A stretch of 64,000 bases of DNA from Leptodontidium sp. MPI-SDFR-AT-0119. Taxonomy: Eukaryota; Ascomycota; Leotiomycetes; Helotiales; Leptodontidiaceae. Of the stretch, positions 46,540-60,000 are shown one piece after another. Under the pieces are notes generated by a model. It was given only the letters and a program-made list of their open reading frames with translations. It was not told the origin of the DNA and ran no database searches. Numbering within the stretch: position 1 is the first letter of the stretch; each line of letters opens with the position of its first letter. Made by a program: the position numbers and the translations under genes. The stretch spans positions 1,984,001 to 2,048,000 of the forward strand of contig JAHLEZ010000009.1 of the NCBI GenBank assembly GCA_020726505.1, written 5' to 3'.

Positions 46540-49500
46540 TAATATGTCTTCCACAAGTATTAACGAACTCATTAGGCTCTTATTATTTAAGATCTTATGT
46601 AATAAACTAGAAGATTAGCTAATATGGCTTGTACACTTTATGCTTATGGCAAATATGCTTGGACTTTAATCATACGTCGACCCTAATGAAAAAGATACTA
46701 CGTCTTTATCCGAAATCTTTAATACTACTCCTCTAATTGCTAAAGAGCTCGCGGAGAAAACTAATGCCAAAAATAATATAAATTACTAGCTTTCTATGTA
46801 TACCTACGAAGAATAGCTTAAGACCTGGGTAATTAATAATTAAGTAGTAATTCTAAGAAACGCTAAGAAAGCTCTTAAATCCTCGAGTACTATAATAGAC
46901 AGTGTAGCTATCGTTAACCTAAACTCTAAGGGCGGAGGTAATTAAATTTTTACGCCTTTAACCCCTAGTGTAAGGGGCAACTCTAGAATATTCGCTCCTA
47001 GCGTTACTAATAAGGCCTAACCTTATAACCCCTAAGTTACTCTAAGAGCAGGTAAAGGCTAAGACTAAAGAGTATGTCCTTTAAAGTGCAATTTAGTAAT
47101 CCCAAGTGTTTAACTACCTTAAACTTTACGACTAGGTCGAGAAGAGCATGGCTAAGCAATTCTTTAGTATTGTAGTAGCTTAAGTAGTGCAAGAAAAGCG
47201 TATAAATATTCAAGCGATCCTTCGCTTTCTTAAGAAGGTGCTTTATTAAACGGAAATGTCGATTCAAACTTAAACACGAAACAACTACCAGGAATCCCTT
47301 AAGACTAAGGGAAAGAGTAACCCTCGTGTATAGATTATGTCTTATTAAAAGCTGATTTAAAAAGCTTAACTATATAAAGTATTAAATATAGAAGGAATGA
47401 TCGGTATAGTTGATTTCTTAGTTGCGGTAGGGAACTTTAATCGCTCGTGGGCAAAGCGCTAAAATGAGAAGATTTAGGAGTACGAGACCCTTAGTCTTTC
47501 CCTTCCTTATACTATTAATTAGCTAGCTCGATTCTTTTACGCCAATAAATCAAGTCCTTAGCACCAAGCTCTTTTATTAGGCTATAGAACCCGAGGTTAT
47601 AGATACTTCGCCACTCTTGGCGAACGATCGTTTAATAATAAAGCGACGTTAGAAGATAATAAGAATACTCGCAAACCTTTAAAAGGGAAATCCCCTAAGA
47701 AGTCATACCCTTGCTAAAATGATTAGATCCACAAATAAAGCCCTTTAAATTGCACTCGACTTTAATTTGCTATTTATAAAAAGGTCTATAAAAAAAACCT
47801 CGATAAAAATGTCAAACCAAATCCTCCGATAAATAACGTTATAGTAAAGCAAATCCGATAGTGCTTTGCTAGTAGTAAATGAAAGGGACTGCGAGACTAA
47901 ATTAGATTAAATAAATTAATGCTTTAAGTTACTAAAGACGCTATTAAAAGCGTTGGTGATAAGGGCAAAAGTAAATTTATATTCCCTGGGAATATCTTAA
48001 ATAAAGGGGCGAAGAGCGGCATGTAAGTATAAGTGGTGATCCTTTTAAGCCTCGCAAAAGATTACTAACCTAGTGTTTATTTTATATAAGGCTCAACCTA
48101 CCCCTTATTATCAAGTACTCTTCTTAATAGCTATAATACAACTAATTTAGTTAACGATTGTTCGCTCTTAAAGCTAGGATTATTTGTTAAGTTTAAACCG
48201 GAGGATATTGTAAAGTGTAAAAGCTTCCAACTTTTAATTATAAGACGCGGAATTCACGTTATAAAGGGGTCTCTTAAAAACTCAAATAGGGAATTGTTTA
48301 ATTTAACCCTTCACGACGTTACTATTATAAAAGGATTTTATATTAATATCATCTCTAAAGCTCATTTTCTTAATAGCGGACTTTAGTACTATAAAATAGA
48401 CTGCACTTTGCGCTAGAAGAAGGAAAACAATCTTATAAGGGACTACTTAATTATGCGATAATTGGTTCGTAAGCAAAACCTTATATTTTTTAAATTTAAC
48501 GAGCTTTTTAATTATTTATTAAACTCCTATAAGATCTCTTTTAATACTATAGGTACCGTAATGTTTCTAACGCTTAAATAAAGCATTAGAAAATTTCATA
48601 AACTATTACGAAAGTATAGGAAACTAAGAATAAATATAAAAATATATTAGTATTTATGCTTTGGACATTTAGGGTTAGATACCTTAAAAAAGCTAACAAG
48701 CTTAATCAGGAATGTTAAGATCACTAAGGCAATGGGCAAAATTAAGTGTAAGCATTGCGCTCTTACTTACGCGTCTTAAGTAATCTTTAAACGCCTAATT
48801 AAGAGACGATTACCTAGACTATTTTAGAAAGTTACCTGAGATCTCTTCGATTATCTAATTGGATTTGGGAACAACTTCTAGCTTCTTTTGCTTAAAGATA
48901 AGTATAGTGGACTGCTTATAGGTTATACTTTCTAAAATAAGGAGCATAATATAATCTTCGAATACATCGAGAGCTTTAAACGCTAGGTTCGTAAGCAATT
49001 CGGACTCTTAATATGTAAACTAAAACACGATTAGGAAAAGGCAGTCATTGTTATCCGCGGATTTACGAGATATAAGAATTAGGCTAAGAAGCTCGGAATT
49101 AAACTCGAGCTTTTACTTACCTTAACTTATAAGCCAAATGGCGGCGCCGAAAAGGCTAGCTAAGAAGCAATTAATAAGGGAATTAAAATAAGGCTCTTAG
49201 TAAATTTCCCCGCGGAATTAGCTATTAAATGCGCATTGGGAGGCATTTACCTATATAATAGGAGCCTTAGGCGCGTGAATAATTAGTAGTTATTATTAAA
49301 AATACTAAATTAGTGATTTCGTAACTACTTTCGATGATATAATCTTATGCTCGTTGCGAAGCTTATTATAAATCTTAGACTAAATTAGAATAGGATTTAC
49401 GTCTTCGGGTGTAAAGTATATCTACTAATAATAAAACGAGCGAAAAAGCAAGAGAAAAGAGTATTTAAAGTAAATGCGCGTGCGTATATTAAATACTTAG

Positions 49501-52330
49501 TAGGTTTTTATACTTTTAATATCTACTAAATTTAAGTGCCACGTCTCGACCGAATTATCGTTATGCGTAACGTACGCTTTAATAAAGACCTGTTTTACAC
49601 GTTAAGTTAAGAAGAAGTAATAATCATAGTTAAGGAAGCTTAGTCGATTTGCGATCTTATTAAAGAAGATAAATTAGTCGTAAATTAAGCCGGAATTTTA
49701 AAGAATATTACAAGTAATAAGATTATCGAGAAAGTAATAGCTATAGTTGAAAGTATTTTAATATTACTTTCTAAGCTTATTAAGGGACTAATTACTACTT
49801 TAAAAAGTCAAAACTCGGGGGTAAAGGATATTAGAAAACCGAGTATTATAACGGGACTTTTAACTCTTAAAGCCACTCCTACACTAAACGATGCGCTAGT
49901 TAAAATACTAGTAAAGGGCAAGAAGCAGAAGTCGAGTGCGTACAACCTAAGGCTTGCGCTAAGCATAAAACAAGACTTAGAGGGATCGCGTCTAAGTAAG
50001 AATATACAACTCACAGATCGGGCGTCAAATATACTATAAGACCAAGCTAAAGGTTCGTCTCAAGCTTTGAGACTCGAGATTTAAATACTATTATTTACTT
50101 TAAAAGCGGACTACCCGCGAGTAGAGTTACTACTACTAAAAGAAGTATTAAAGGAATTAACTAAAAACTTTAGTTAGGCAACTTAAGAAGTTGCAGATAA
50201 AAGTTTAAAGTAATTAATTCCTTAAGTATAAGGTAAAACCTCGAAATCGTTATCGAAAGTAGTAACGCGCTCTCGGACTAAAGCGTTAAATGCTTAGTTA
50301 AACGTACGAGGATAAACGAGAGTAATAATACGCTCTTAAACAAAGGTTAAGGTCGCTACGACTTAATTTAAAGCCTTAAGTACTCGTAATAAGCTAGCAA
50401 GAAGTACGAGGAAAAGAGGGAGACCGCATAGAAAAGGCAAAGGTAATAAAGTATTTACAACGCTTATTATTATCCTTAAGGAAACGCACTCTTAAAAGGG
50501 CAACCTTAATCTCGGGGATAATTCAAATCTCAAGGATATAAACTTTAATAAGCACACCTTAACTAAGCATAGTAATTTTTAATCCGAAATTAATTAGCTT
50601 TTTTATAAGCTTATACTTAATTAACATATATCTTAAGAAAAGCAAGATAATTTTAAGGAATTAACTAAGATAATGTATTTAGTAATCGCGGTAGTAATAT
50701 AAGCAAATCGCCCGCTATTAAAAGGGAAGCTTCTACTTCCTAAAATCAAGGTTTAGGATCTTTTATTAGAACCAAAAAGATAGAGCAATCTTGAGAATTA
50801 CCTAATAAAAGAGTGGTTTTTAAAAGACTATAAGTTGGAAATGGGGAACATAAATAAATATGAATACTAGTACTTATAAAAGTACGATTCGAGTACCATA
50901 AACATACTCGTTCCGCTTATGTGGGTCTTTAAGTATAAGCCAAATAAAGACGGATATATCTCAAGATACTGCTCTTAAATAGTAGTTTGAAGTAATCTCC
51001 AAAGTAAGGCAATAATTATATTAACATACGCTAGCACACTCTCCGCAAAGTCTTTTAATATTACTATAGCGCTTGCAGCTTATTTTGATTTGGAAATTAA
51101 GTGCTTTAACGTGGCTAATGCCTTTATTAACGCCTTAAGAAATATAAACGACGAAATAATGTATTGCTAATTTCTACCTAATTTCTAATAACCTAGCTAA
51201 GTATTGCGAGTTAATCGCGTGCTTTACGGAATACGTGATTCCCCTTACCTCTAATACAAGTATATAAGTAAGACTTTAACTAATTTGGGGCTCTCTCCTT
51301 GCTTAAAGGAGCCTTGCATATTTATAAATCCTAAACACAAGATCCTAGTCTTTTTTTACGTAAACGATATCTAAGTGCTCTACTACTAAGATAATTAAAA
51401 GCTTAAACAGGATATTATTAAGTGTTTAAATTAGGCATACAATATACATAATCTTAGAGACATTAAGCAATTCCTAGGGATTAAAGTATTACGTGATCGA
51501 AAGTGCAAAATAATCTCCTTAGTTTATAACTAATATCTTAAGAAGATCGCTCGCAAATTTAAGCAGGTAAATAGCAATTATCTAACGATACCGCTATCGC
51601 AAATTAATCTTATTAAGTACACAGAATAAGCTTCTAAGAAACACATTAAAGTATATTAAGAGAAAGTAGGCTTCGTCTTATACGCAGCAATTATTACAAG
51701 ACTAAATATTACATATACAATTGCCTTACTCTTATAATTCGCAACAAACCTTAGGCCTAAATATTTCATCGTAATATATTAGCTTATTCGCTACCTATTT
51801 AATATACGCTTCCTGGGCATTGTTTATGATGAGCACTAAGGCAAAGCAATTATTATTACCTTTAATGCCTCTTTCGCTAATAATATAAATATACGACGAT
51901 TATCCTAAGGTTACGTGATCTTTTTATTTAATAGGCTAATGATTTAAAAAGCATTATAATAAGCAACAATCACGATTTTAATAATTAAAGCAAAACTACT
52001 TATATTAAAGCACACTAGTAAAGAAACCATAGCTTTTTAACGCTTCTTTAGAAATCTGGCTCTTAATTTAAGTAAAACGTGGGAAATTTTATGTAATAAC
52101 TAATAGATGATTAGACTTGTTGTGAACGATACTAAAAGGATCGTAATAAAGCTTCATTATATTAATATTTAAAACATATGGTTAAAGCAAAAGTATGCTT
52201 GCGAATCCTTTTAGGTAATATATCTTTTAACTGCAGATATGCCTACTAATAGTCTTACGAAGAATTTGTCTCGCTAGAAATTCGAGCTTTTTAAAGCCCT
52301 CTTAAACTTTAGTAATTACAAATCTTAAGT
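46540..52330 (+). pseudogene. Copia C gag-pol, RIP-degraded
   Basis: Gag begins near MSSTSINELIRLLLFKILC (46,540). Pre-integrase and integrase at about 48.65-49.27 kb: YLCFGHLGLDTLKKL, CKHCALTYAS, KPNGGAEKAS, CALGGIYLYNRSL. Reverse transcriptase at about 50.9-51.4 kb: FKYKPNKDGYISRYCS, YFDLEIKCFNVANAFINAL, RVLYGIRDSPYL*YKYISK, and FFYVNDI where YVDD is expected. RNase H and the end: NIRRLS*GYVIFLFN, LLTADMPTNSLTKNLSR. Trp and Gln codons are widely TAG/TAA. Confidence 0.82.
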
Positions 52331-52582
52331 TAAAGAGCTTTAAACATATTTATTAAAGCATATAAAGAAATTTTATGCTATTTTCATTTGTAAAAACTTT
52401 TTTACTTAATAAATTAGGTATCTTTGTAGCTAAAACACCAGAAATCCACCCAATTTCGCTTAAATCTCATAGTAAATCTGAGTAAACCTAGCTAAAGATC
52501 CTGTAAATTTATGAAAAAACCCACCTAAAACTCTACGTAAAATAAAAAGAACCCCAGACGCTTAACTAAATCCCACTTAAAC

Positions 52583-53960
52583 CTAAAGCTCTCTAGACCG
52601 AAGTATACTAGCCATGTTTTTAAATATATTAGTAATACTTATAGACTTTTCGTGCTTTCCCGTAACTCCACTAGCTTTAGTTTTAGCCTTATTATCCAAG
52701 TTATTCTTCTTACTATGCTTAGGAGGAGGACGGCGCGAAGAAGAGGGAATGATCTTATTAGTCTTCTCTTCGAAGCTCGAAGACTTGCCCAAATGCTCGA
52801 GAAGGATCTTAATAATAACGCGATACTTCTTAATAGACTTAAAATAGTTAGCTTAATAATCGCTAATAATTTATTAAAAGAGAATTTATATACCTTTTAA
52901 TCGTTAGTATTAATAGCGCGGATTAATCTTTTATTATATTTTAAAAGATTATTAGTGGCGGGAAAGCATAAGTGGCCACTAGTGCAATTAAAGCAGCGAT
53001 TGCTAACCAAAGTAGTATTTGCATAGTAATAGCCCCGATCTCCTTTGCCATAGGCGGTAGCTTAAATACATAATAAACAAAAATTAGCAAATTCGTGGCT
53101 TATAATGTTATTAGTATATACTCTAATGCTTAATTAATAAAAGTAAGATTTGAATAAGTAAAAGAAGATATATACTACGAACTCTTTTCACTAGTAAAGA
53201 TCACTTGAAAGTCTTGCGAAGTTAGTAAGGAGAATTAGAAATATTAACGCGTTTGTGAGGTTAAAGTTTAGGAGCTTTATTTAATACTCTTTTAAGAGTC
53301 TTTAAAGTAATAACAAAAACTTAAACAGCTATTTTAAATAACGTATAAGCAGCGCGAATAGGAAGTAAAGACTTTAGTAGGGAAAGGCGAATAGAAGTAT
53401 GATAAGAGTAGCAAGGAATAAGTAAGATATTATTATTAGAATCAAATGCGTTCGCAAAATAGAGGAAATTGCCTAAGGAAATAACAAAACGAGAGGGTAT
53501 AAAAGGAGCAAAGGAGGCATCGCCGGCAAGCTTATCCTTATTATTATCGATTAGGAAAAAGACATCCTTAAGCTTATTATTATCTTAGACAAGAGATAGT
53601 AAGGCGGATGCTTTTATAGCAATTATTTATTACCCAAAGAGTTAATTTAATACTCGAAAGTAAGGGGATAAGAGATAAGGGTATAAAAATAAATAATCAA
53701 AGATAAAAAAATAAATACTTATAGCTTAAAGTCTTTAACGACGTTATTCTTATATAACTTCGCGCTTTGCATTAAAGCTACCTTCTTCACGGGTAATCCG
53801 GCGATTTATTCGATTAGTAAGAGCCTTAGAATATTCTTATGGACTCTTAGTAGTCTTAAAAGAAGTAAATTTATTAAGCATCTTGAAATGCTTAATAATA
53901 AATTTGATAATATGAAAAAAGAGAAAAGGAATAAAGGGGCAATTGTAAAAGTATAAGTTG
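52583..53960 (-). pseudogene. Antisense Cys-rich gene in copia C
   Basis: Opposite to pol. A first exon-like part near 53,890-53,740 reads FTSFKTTKSP*EYSKALTNR. A Cys-rich part near 53,060-52,930 reads NTTLVSNRCFNCTSGHLCFP, i.e. CxxC-x5-C followed by Pro. An intron at 52893-52838 (GTATAT donor, GCTAAC branch, AG acceptor) joins in phase to KKYRVIIKILLEHLGK and a Lys/Ser-rich tail ending at 52583. The layout matches the antisense genes of copia B and D: basic or charged termini around a Cys cluster. Exons between 53,740 and 53,060 are not resolved. Confidence 0.45.
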
Positions 53961-54648
53961 GCGTTAGTAATACTAGGAAAAGATTATTATTAATAAGAAA
54001 GGAGAATAGTATTTATGACTATAGATAGAAAGCTTGCGATTACTAATTACGCACGATCCACTAATTAATACCACCTACCAGGTAGGTGGAACTTATGCAT
54101 TAACTCGACGTAGCTTAGCTAATTAGAGTATTAAGCGCTACTTCCTAACTTAGACGCAATTACTAGCGATGTCCAATTAATTAATTAACACCTTAATCGT
54201 ACTTGTCTTACTACGGACCGGGCTATTTATCTTATAATAAGATCTTAGCCCTATGATTTGCAAATCGTATTCTTTTTTTAGTAACTTTATCTTATATTTT
54301 CATATTTATAATTTAAGATAAACATATGAATGCTCTTGTATTTACAATGCGCCTTATTTGCGTACTCTTATTTAATGTTTGAGATCTTAATGCGGTGACC
54401 CGTGCTATTGTTTACTTTTTAGGAGTTGCGCATTTATTAGCGAACGAGCTCCCGATTACGCGCTTAGTTATGCATTATATTTTCTTTTGTTATAACTCAC
54501 TTAATAATTGTATAATAATCTTAATTAGTTTTTTCCTAAAGCCTTATTTGTTTGCTTAGAGTGCGTATGAGGCATCTCTTAATCTCCTTAGTGCGCCTTT
54601 TTAATGCTAAGCTTAATATCCTTATAACTACAGCTCACTATGAGGGTA

Positions 54649-54842
54649 TGTCGCGCACTAGCGCAATTCTTTGGTCTAGTGCATGCTTACGTAAGCATTC
54701 CAAATATATAAACCTAGTCTTTAGCTCCTCTTTTTAAGGGGATAACGCTTAATTTAATTAATCTTTAAACACACTTTCTATAACCTCATCTGATCGTAGA
54801 ATCTTTCAAACCCCTGAACCTTTGCTCTTCTTCTGCACGACA
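54649..54842 (+). repeat. 3' LTR of copia C
   Basis: 194 bp direct repeat of 46235-46428, ending CTGCACGACA. Confidence 0.88.
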
Positions 54843-55461
54843 GTTACTTTTAGTACTTTCGACTAAGGGCCACTTATGTTATATTCGATAACGGCCACTT
54901 TACGGATATTAGGTACTAGGTCCCTATTATTTAATTCCTTAAGTAACGTTATCTCGCGATAAATTTTATTATTCTTATAGCCTAGTAATCTACTTAATGC
55001 GTTTACTTTCGTATTATTCTTCCCCTAGATATACTTAATAACTAGGTCGAAAAATACTAGTTCCTTTAATTATCGAACTAGTTACCAATTATTAAGGACC
55101 TTAGTAGTAATAAAGGTTCGGAGATTTTTGTAATTAGTATATACGATAATTGGGAATTTAGCTCCTTGTAAATAAATTCTTTAGTATTTAAGTGCTTTAA
55201 CTATTATTATAAGTTCTTTCTTATATATATTGTAGTTTTACTTAGTCGGGGATATCTTTTTCGAGTAGTAGGCTACCGGGTGTAACCGTCCTTGGTCGTC
55301 CCTTTGTAGGTAGGCTGCGCCGGTGCAGGTGTCTAAGGCGTCGGTTTCGATAATGCTTTCTTTCTTCTTATCGAAACTATGAAGTATTAGCTCCCTTATG
55401 AATTCCACCTTAAGCCGTTAAAACGCCTCCTTGTATGGTCTCGTTTATACAAAAGGGGTAT
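54843..55461 (-). mobile_element. Gypsy D, RNase H segment
   Basis: Minus strand: IIETDALDTCTGAAYLQRDD, GRLHPVAYYSKKISP, KELIAI-type helix, YTNYKNLRTFITTK and NNTKVNALSRLLGYK. This is the RNase H and tether region of a Ty3/gypsy element; the upstream part resumes at 63,298 beyond copia D. The left end is cut by copia C. Confidence 0.82.
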
Positions 55462-55646
55462 TGTGGTGCAGAAGTAGAGTAGAGCCTTGCGATTAACGTA
55501 GGGAAAATTGAAGTGGTTAATTGTTGTCTAAAATACATAAGGAATTCAGGGGAACACGTTGTTCTCTTAAAAGCGGTATACGTTGGCAGAATCTAAAACT
55601 AGTATAGCGCACAACTAACCGAGCGTTATCTCGTGCCTGCACGACA
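55462..55646 (-). repeat. 3' LTR of copia D
   Basis: 185 bp, on the plus strand TGTGGTGCAGAAG...CACGACA. Differs from 63108-63292 by transitions only at the sites I compared. Confidence 0.9.
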
Positions 55647-55919
55647 TACCCCCTAGCTAAGTGACAATAGTAAGTTACTAGTATTGTGGTTGGCTGCGTT
55701 AAGCGAGAGTAATATTAAAAGTAAACTATTAGGCCACTAATTATACCTATACTACTAAGTTAAGTAAATAACCGTTCTATTTGAAGTGGCGTATCCCCCA
55801 CTCGATTCTTAATCCTGTAACCTCTCTATAACACATACAAATCGACATTTCGATCTACTAATCAATTAACTAATCACAATTAACTAATTAATTAATCAAC
55901 AAATTAATCAACTAATACT

Positions 55920-56831
55920 ATAGGTGTATTAAAGCGCTCTGTTAAGGCCGTCAAGGCTAATCGTTTGGCTGCTATTGTAAGTTATTAAATTAAATTGAGT
56001 TAATCGTCGATCTTAAAGTTATATATTGATTTAAGTATTACTAATTATAGTAGGCGAAGAAGAAGAAGGAAGCCAAGAAGGCTCTGAAGGCTGCTCCTGC
56101 TCCAAAGAGAGCTGCTGCGGTTGCTCGGGCTCCGGCTCGTGCTCGCGCTCCTCGTGTCAAGGGAGCTGAGCGTTTAGTTGTTTGTTTGGGCTGTATTAAT
56201 GGCGCCCTCTAAACCAAGAGTACTAGAGAGTGCTTTAATATAGTTAGACGAGGTGCTCGTTACTTTACGTACGCCTCAGGCTACTCTTATAAGGTTACTC
56301 CCGTTACTGCCTAGGCTCCTTTCTTAGTGTACCGTGCTACGCTCTTAAATGACGCAAGTGAGAAGGTAAATTCCTTAGTTATTCTTTTTTAGCGTATAAT
56401 TACTGACTTTTTAGGAACTAGAGCGCTTAAGAGCTCCTGTTTTTACAGCCCTTAAAGGTTAAGTTATTACTAGTAGAGTTACTAATAAAGCAACTAGTTC
56501 TGCCAGTCGTACTTTAGGTGCAGCTACGGCTGCTCTTTACGTTGAGACCTCTTCGGAGTCAGAGGGTAGTAAGGAGACTCCTCGGGGAGTAACTCCGGCT
56601 TCTCTTACTACTACTACTTCTACTATAGCTGCTAGTGGAGTTAGTGCGTTCGTCGTTAGTGTTACTCCTAGTCTTGCTGCTTTTCGGGCTATAGTGGCTA
56701 ATAAGCCTCCTAGAGTTACTCTTACACTAGAGTAAGAAGCTTAAGCTGCTCGGGTTGAGGAGCTTATTAGGGTGATTACTAGTGCGTTAAGTGACTTGGT
56801 TTAAGAGGTTTTAGGCCTTCTAATTATATAA
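55920..56831 (+). pseudogene. Antisense Cys-rich gene in copia D, three exons
   Basis: Exons 55920-55976, 56051-56365 and 56415-56831 (19, 105 and 139 codons, all phase 0), with introns of 74 and 49 nt (GTAAGT and GTAAAT donors, a TACTGAC branch in the second). The start codon is now ATA, apparently ATG changed by RIP. The product would be about 262 residues: a basic Lys/Ala/Arg-rich segment (KKKKEAKKALKAAPAPKRAA, ARAPARARAPR), a Cys cluster (CLGC, then REC, then YFTY and YSYKVTP where Tyr probably replaces Cys), a helix (ATLLNDASEK, ELERLRAPVFTALK) and a Ser/Thr/Ala-rich end. Premature TAG/TAA codons stand at likely Gln positions. Nucleic-acid binding is a guess from the basic region and Cys cluster. 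Confidence 0.65.
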
Positions 56832-57099
56832 GTTGCTTGTTTTTTGTGTTCGGCGAGGCTTAAGAACCTCTAAACAACTAAGTGTCCCCTTATAACTGCT
56901 TTCTTACGCTACTTTTTTGTCGTGGAATCGAATAACTATTAAGAGTAATTAAATCTTCCAAATGCCGTGAATTTCACCCCCGAGCTCAGTTACTCTCTAA
57001 GTAAATAAAATAGCAAGAGAATTTATAAAGGAATAATAAATACATAAGAAAGTACATTGTATATTCATAAAGTAAGCTCGTAGTTAGCCTACCTTAGTA

Positions 57100-60000
57100 A
57101 TAAAGGAAAGGTAAAGAACGTATATAAAAGCCTGCTTTAAAGCGAAGCTTTTAAAGTGAGTTGCTCTAGTTGAGCACGAACATTTACCAAGTTAATAAGA
57201 GTAATAAAATTCTTAAATTTCTGTCGAGAGAGGTTCTTTATAAGTCCATTAGTAGGCATATAACTCGTAGGCAAATATTCGACTAAAAAAGTGCCCTTTT
57301 AAAACTCTTAGCGTAATTACATATTCTAAATATTAACGTGGCGTAGCTTAGTAGAGATACGCTGATTTTCCTTAACGATTAATTATATTATTTACTAATT
57401 GTCGCAAAAGATCCTCCAAATTTCCCCTAACTTAAGACGTAGCTCCTAAAAGAAGCGCTACAAAGCCATGATCTCCTTAGCCGTACGCTTAACCCCTAAT
57501 AGCTTAGCTTGAGTAGTCGAAGTAGTGACTATATCTTATAAGGCCGCTCTCTATAAGATTAAACCTCTAAAAAGTATCACAATATAACTATTAAAGGAGC
57601 GCCTCGTATCGAGATCGTCTATAAATAAAGCATTTAAAGTTATAATAAGCTAGGAGTCGCGTAGCTTATAGTTATAGGTAATTAACAAGAATCGGGTTCC
57701 GAAGAAGTAACGAATAGTCTAATTAACTGCCGCAAGGTGCTCTAAAGAGGGGTTAGTCAAAAAGTGAGAAAGTCTTAAAGCTATAAACGTAACGTCTACG
57801 CGCAACATAATTACCGTGTAGAGCACTAAGCCAACCTTCTCTTAATACTCCTTGATTTGAGCTAGGGTTGCTTGCCCTTAATTCTTTAATAGCTCAACTT
57901 AAAGTAGTAGAGTGCTTAGGCAATTTCCATCTACTAAGTCAAATCGCAGAGTAACCTTTTCGATATAAGTGTCGTGTACTAGAGAAATAGTCTTCGCTTA
58001 ACGATCTCTAATAATACGAACACCTAAAAACTACTCTGTTAGTTCACTTCTAGTAAGCTCGTATGCCGTATATAAACCCTTGATTATAGGTTAAGCGTCT
58101 TTAAGGGCTAAAACGTAGTATAACACTTAAATATTGTCGATATAGAAGATAACAAAGACTGAGCGTTGCTTGTTTATAAAGATATAAGGCTCCTCCTTGT
58201 AGGGGATTAACCTTAACTTTGACAAGGTTCTAGTAAAGTCTCCGTATTATAGTGCTGGCGAATCTCTGAGTCTATAAAGTGCACGATCAACCTCTATTAC
58301 TATACTGTCTTGTTTAAATCCGTCTAGTAAGTAATAGCGTACGCGAGCACTCGATTCGTTTCGTTTGGCGTTAATAAAGGCGTTAATAATATTAAATTAA
58401 ATCATCTCTAAATTAAATTAAGCTACTATTGCTATGGCGGTCTTAAAGGAACGAGTAGCTAAGGTTGCCGTATATATTAAAAGAATTGACGTTTCGGGTT
58501 GTAAGTCTCCCTTAATAATAACTCGCGAGTGACACTTAGTTAAATACCCTAACGAATCGACTTTGGCGTGAAATACTTATTTTAATAGTATTAGTTATTT
58601 AGTGGCGAAGCTTTGTTTGACGACTCTTTAATAGTTACGCGACTCTAGGTTAGTGATTTCCTTAATTGCGTCGGCTCGGAAGTGCTCTCTTAGTGGGTGG
58701 TCCTTGAAGTCTCTTTAATTTAATAGGTCCTTTAGTAATTGGGATTAGTGTATTCGTGGGAGATCAACCGGTTGTCGAATTTCGACATTTTTGAGAACAG
58801 ACGCTAAGATAATGGCGTGGACTGCGTTCAAGTCTTTCCCGTCTCTTTGTACTGGTTCTTGACTAGGCTAAAAAGTCCCTAGAAAATCCTCTAAATACTC
58901 ACGGTTACTTGACGGGTTTAATGATTCCGTAATTAACTCTTTAATAGTTGCTGTGTAGACGCTTCGATTCGGTTTCGTTATCTTACTACTAACTCGAGTC
59001 TTTCGACCGTCGCCAGTTACTTGATCTTCTACCCTCTTCCTCTGTAGAAGTTTAGGTAAGTTGTTGTTAGTTAGGGCCGGAAGTAGTAAGTGTTGCTTTA
59101 TACTTAATTCTTCCCTTAAGTCTAACGAGTTAGAATGTTCCTTATACTCTATTACTTGAGGCGGAGCTTCTAATTACTTAGGGCCGGCACCTTAAGTAAG
59201 TGCTCCCTGACGCTTGAGACCGCGCTCTCGGTCGTATAGCCCTTAAGAGTATATAACAACTTGTAGTATCGATTAGCGCTTAGCTCCTATATCTCTCTTA
59301 AAGTTTAGTGCGCCACGTAAGACATCTCTCCCAGTTGTGCTCTAAGACACTAACTGTCTTAATTTGTCGACTCGTTTTAAGACCTGATTAGGGTGCTCGT
59401 GAGTAAAAAGTCTAGCACTCTTCCTTAATTAATTTACCCCCGAGTTCTTGTTAACGAGTTCTATTGATCTTGGTTCTAAGAATAGCGTAGGTTGTTTTAC
59501 TTCTATTACTAAAGGCTTTACCCCTATAGTGGAAGGCTCAATCGAGGGCTGTGGCACCCCCGATGTTATAGGCTCTGTAATTTCTAAAGAACTCATTACT
59601 TGGCTTAGTTGTTCCATTTCTAAGGTGGTGCTTATTATTAATTCCAGTATGTTAAGTGCGCTTAGTCGATTAATTATATCGGTTCCAGCGTCCTAGGGTC
59701 CCTCCTCTTCTTCTAGTATTTTAATAAGATCTCTTAATGTTAAGCGCGGCTAGCCGACCGCTCTCTCCACGTTTAGAGAGCCCGAATAAAAGAGGGACTC
59801 GTTAAAAGCAACGTTCCGAGTCACTATTACACGCTATAATTAAGGTACTTAGACCTTATATATATTAGACGAGACGTATCCTACCAGGTATCTAAGGTGC
59901 GCTCTTAGGTTGACTTTAAATGCTCTCTTTTGTTGAAGAGCCTCTCGGTCCTTGATCATAGGGTAAGCTTTACAGCCGTACGCCTATATGTTACTCTAGT

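Larger units (their letters stand above)
46235..54842 (+). mobile_element. Ty1/copia element C (8.6 kb)
   Basis: Two 194-bp LTRs at 46235-46428 and 54649-54842 (TGTCGCGCACTAGCGC...CTGCACGACA in the right copy). Gag-pol is in plus orientation from 46.5 to about 52.3 kb. A minus-strand gene lies between pol and the 3' LTR. Right flank GTTAC and left flank ATAAC do not match, so no TSD is confirmed. The right end abuts gypsy D. RIP-type stops throughout. Confidence 0.85.
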
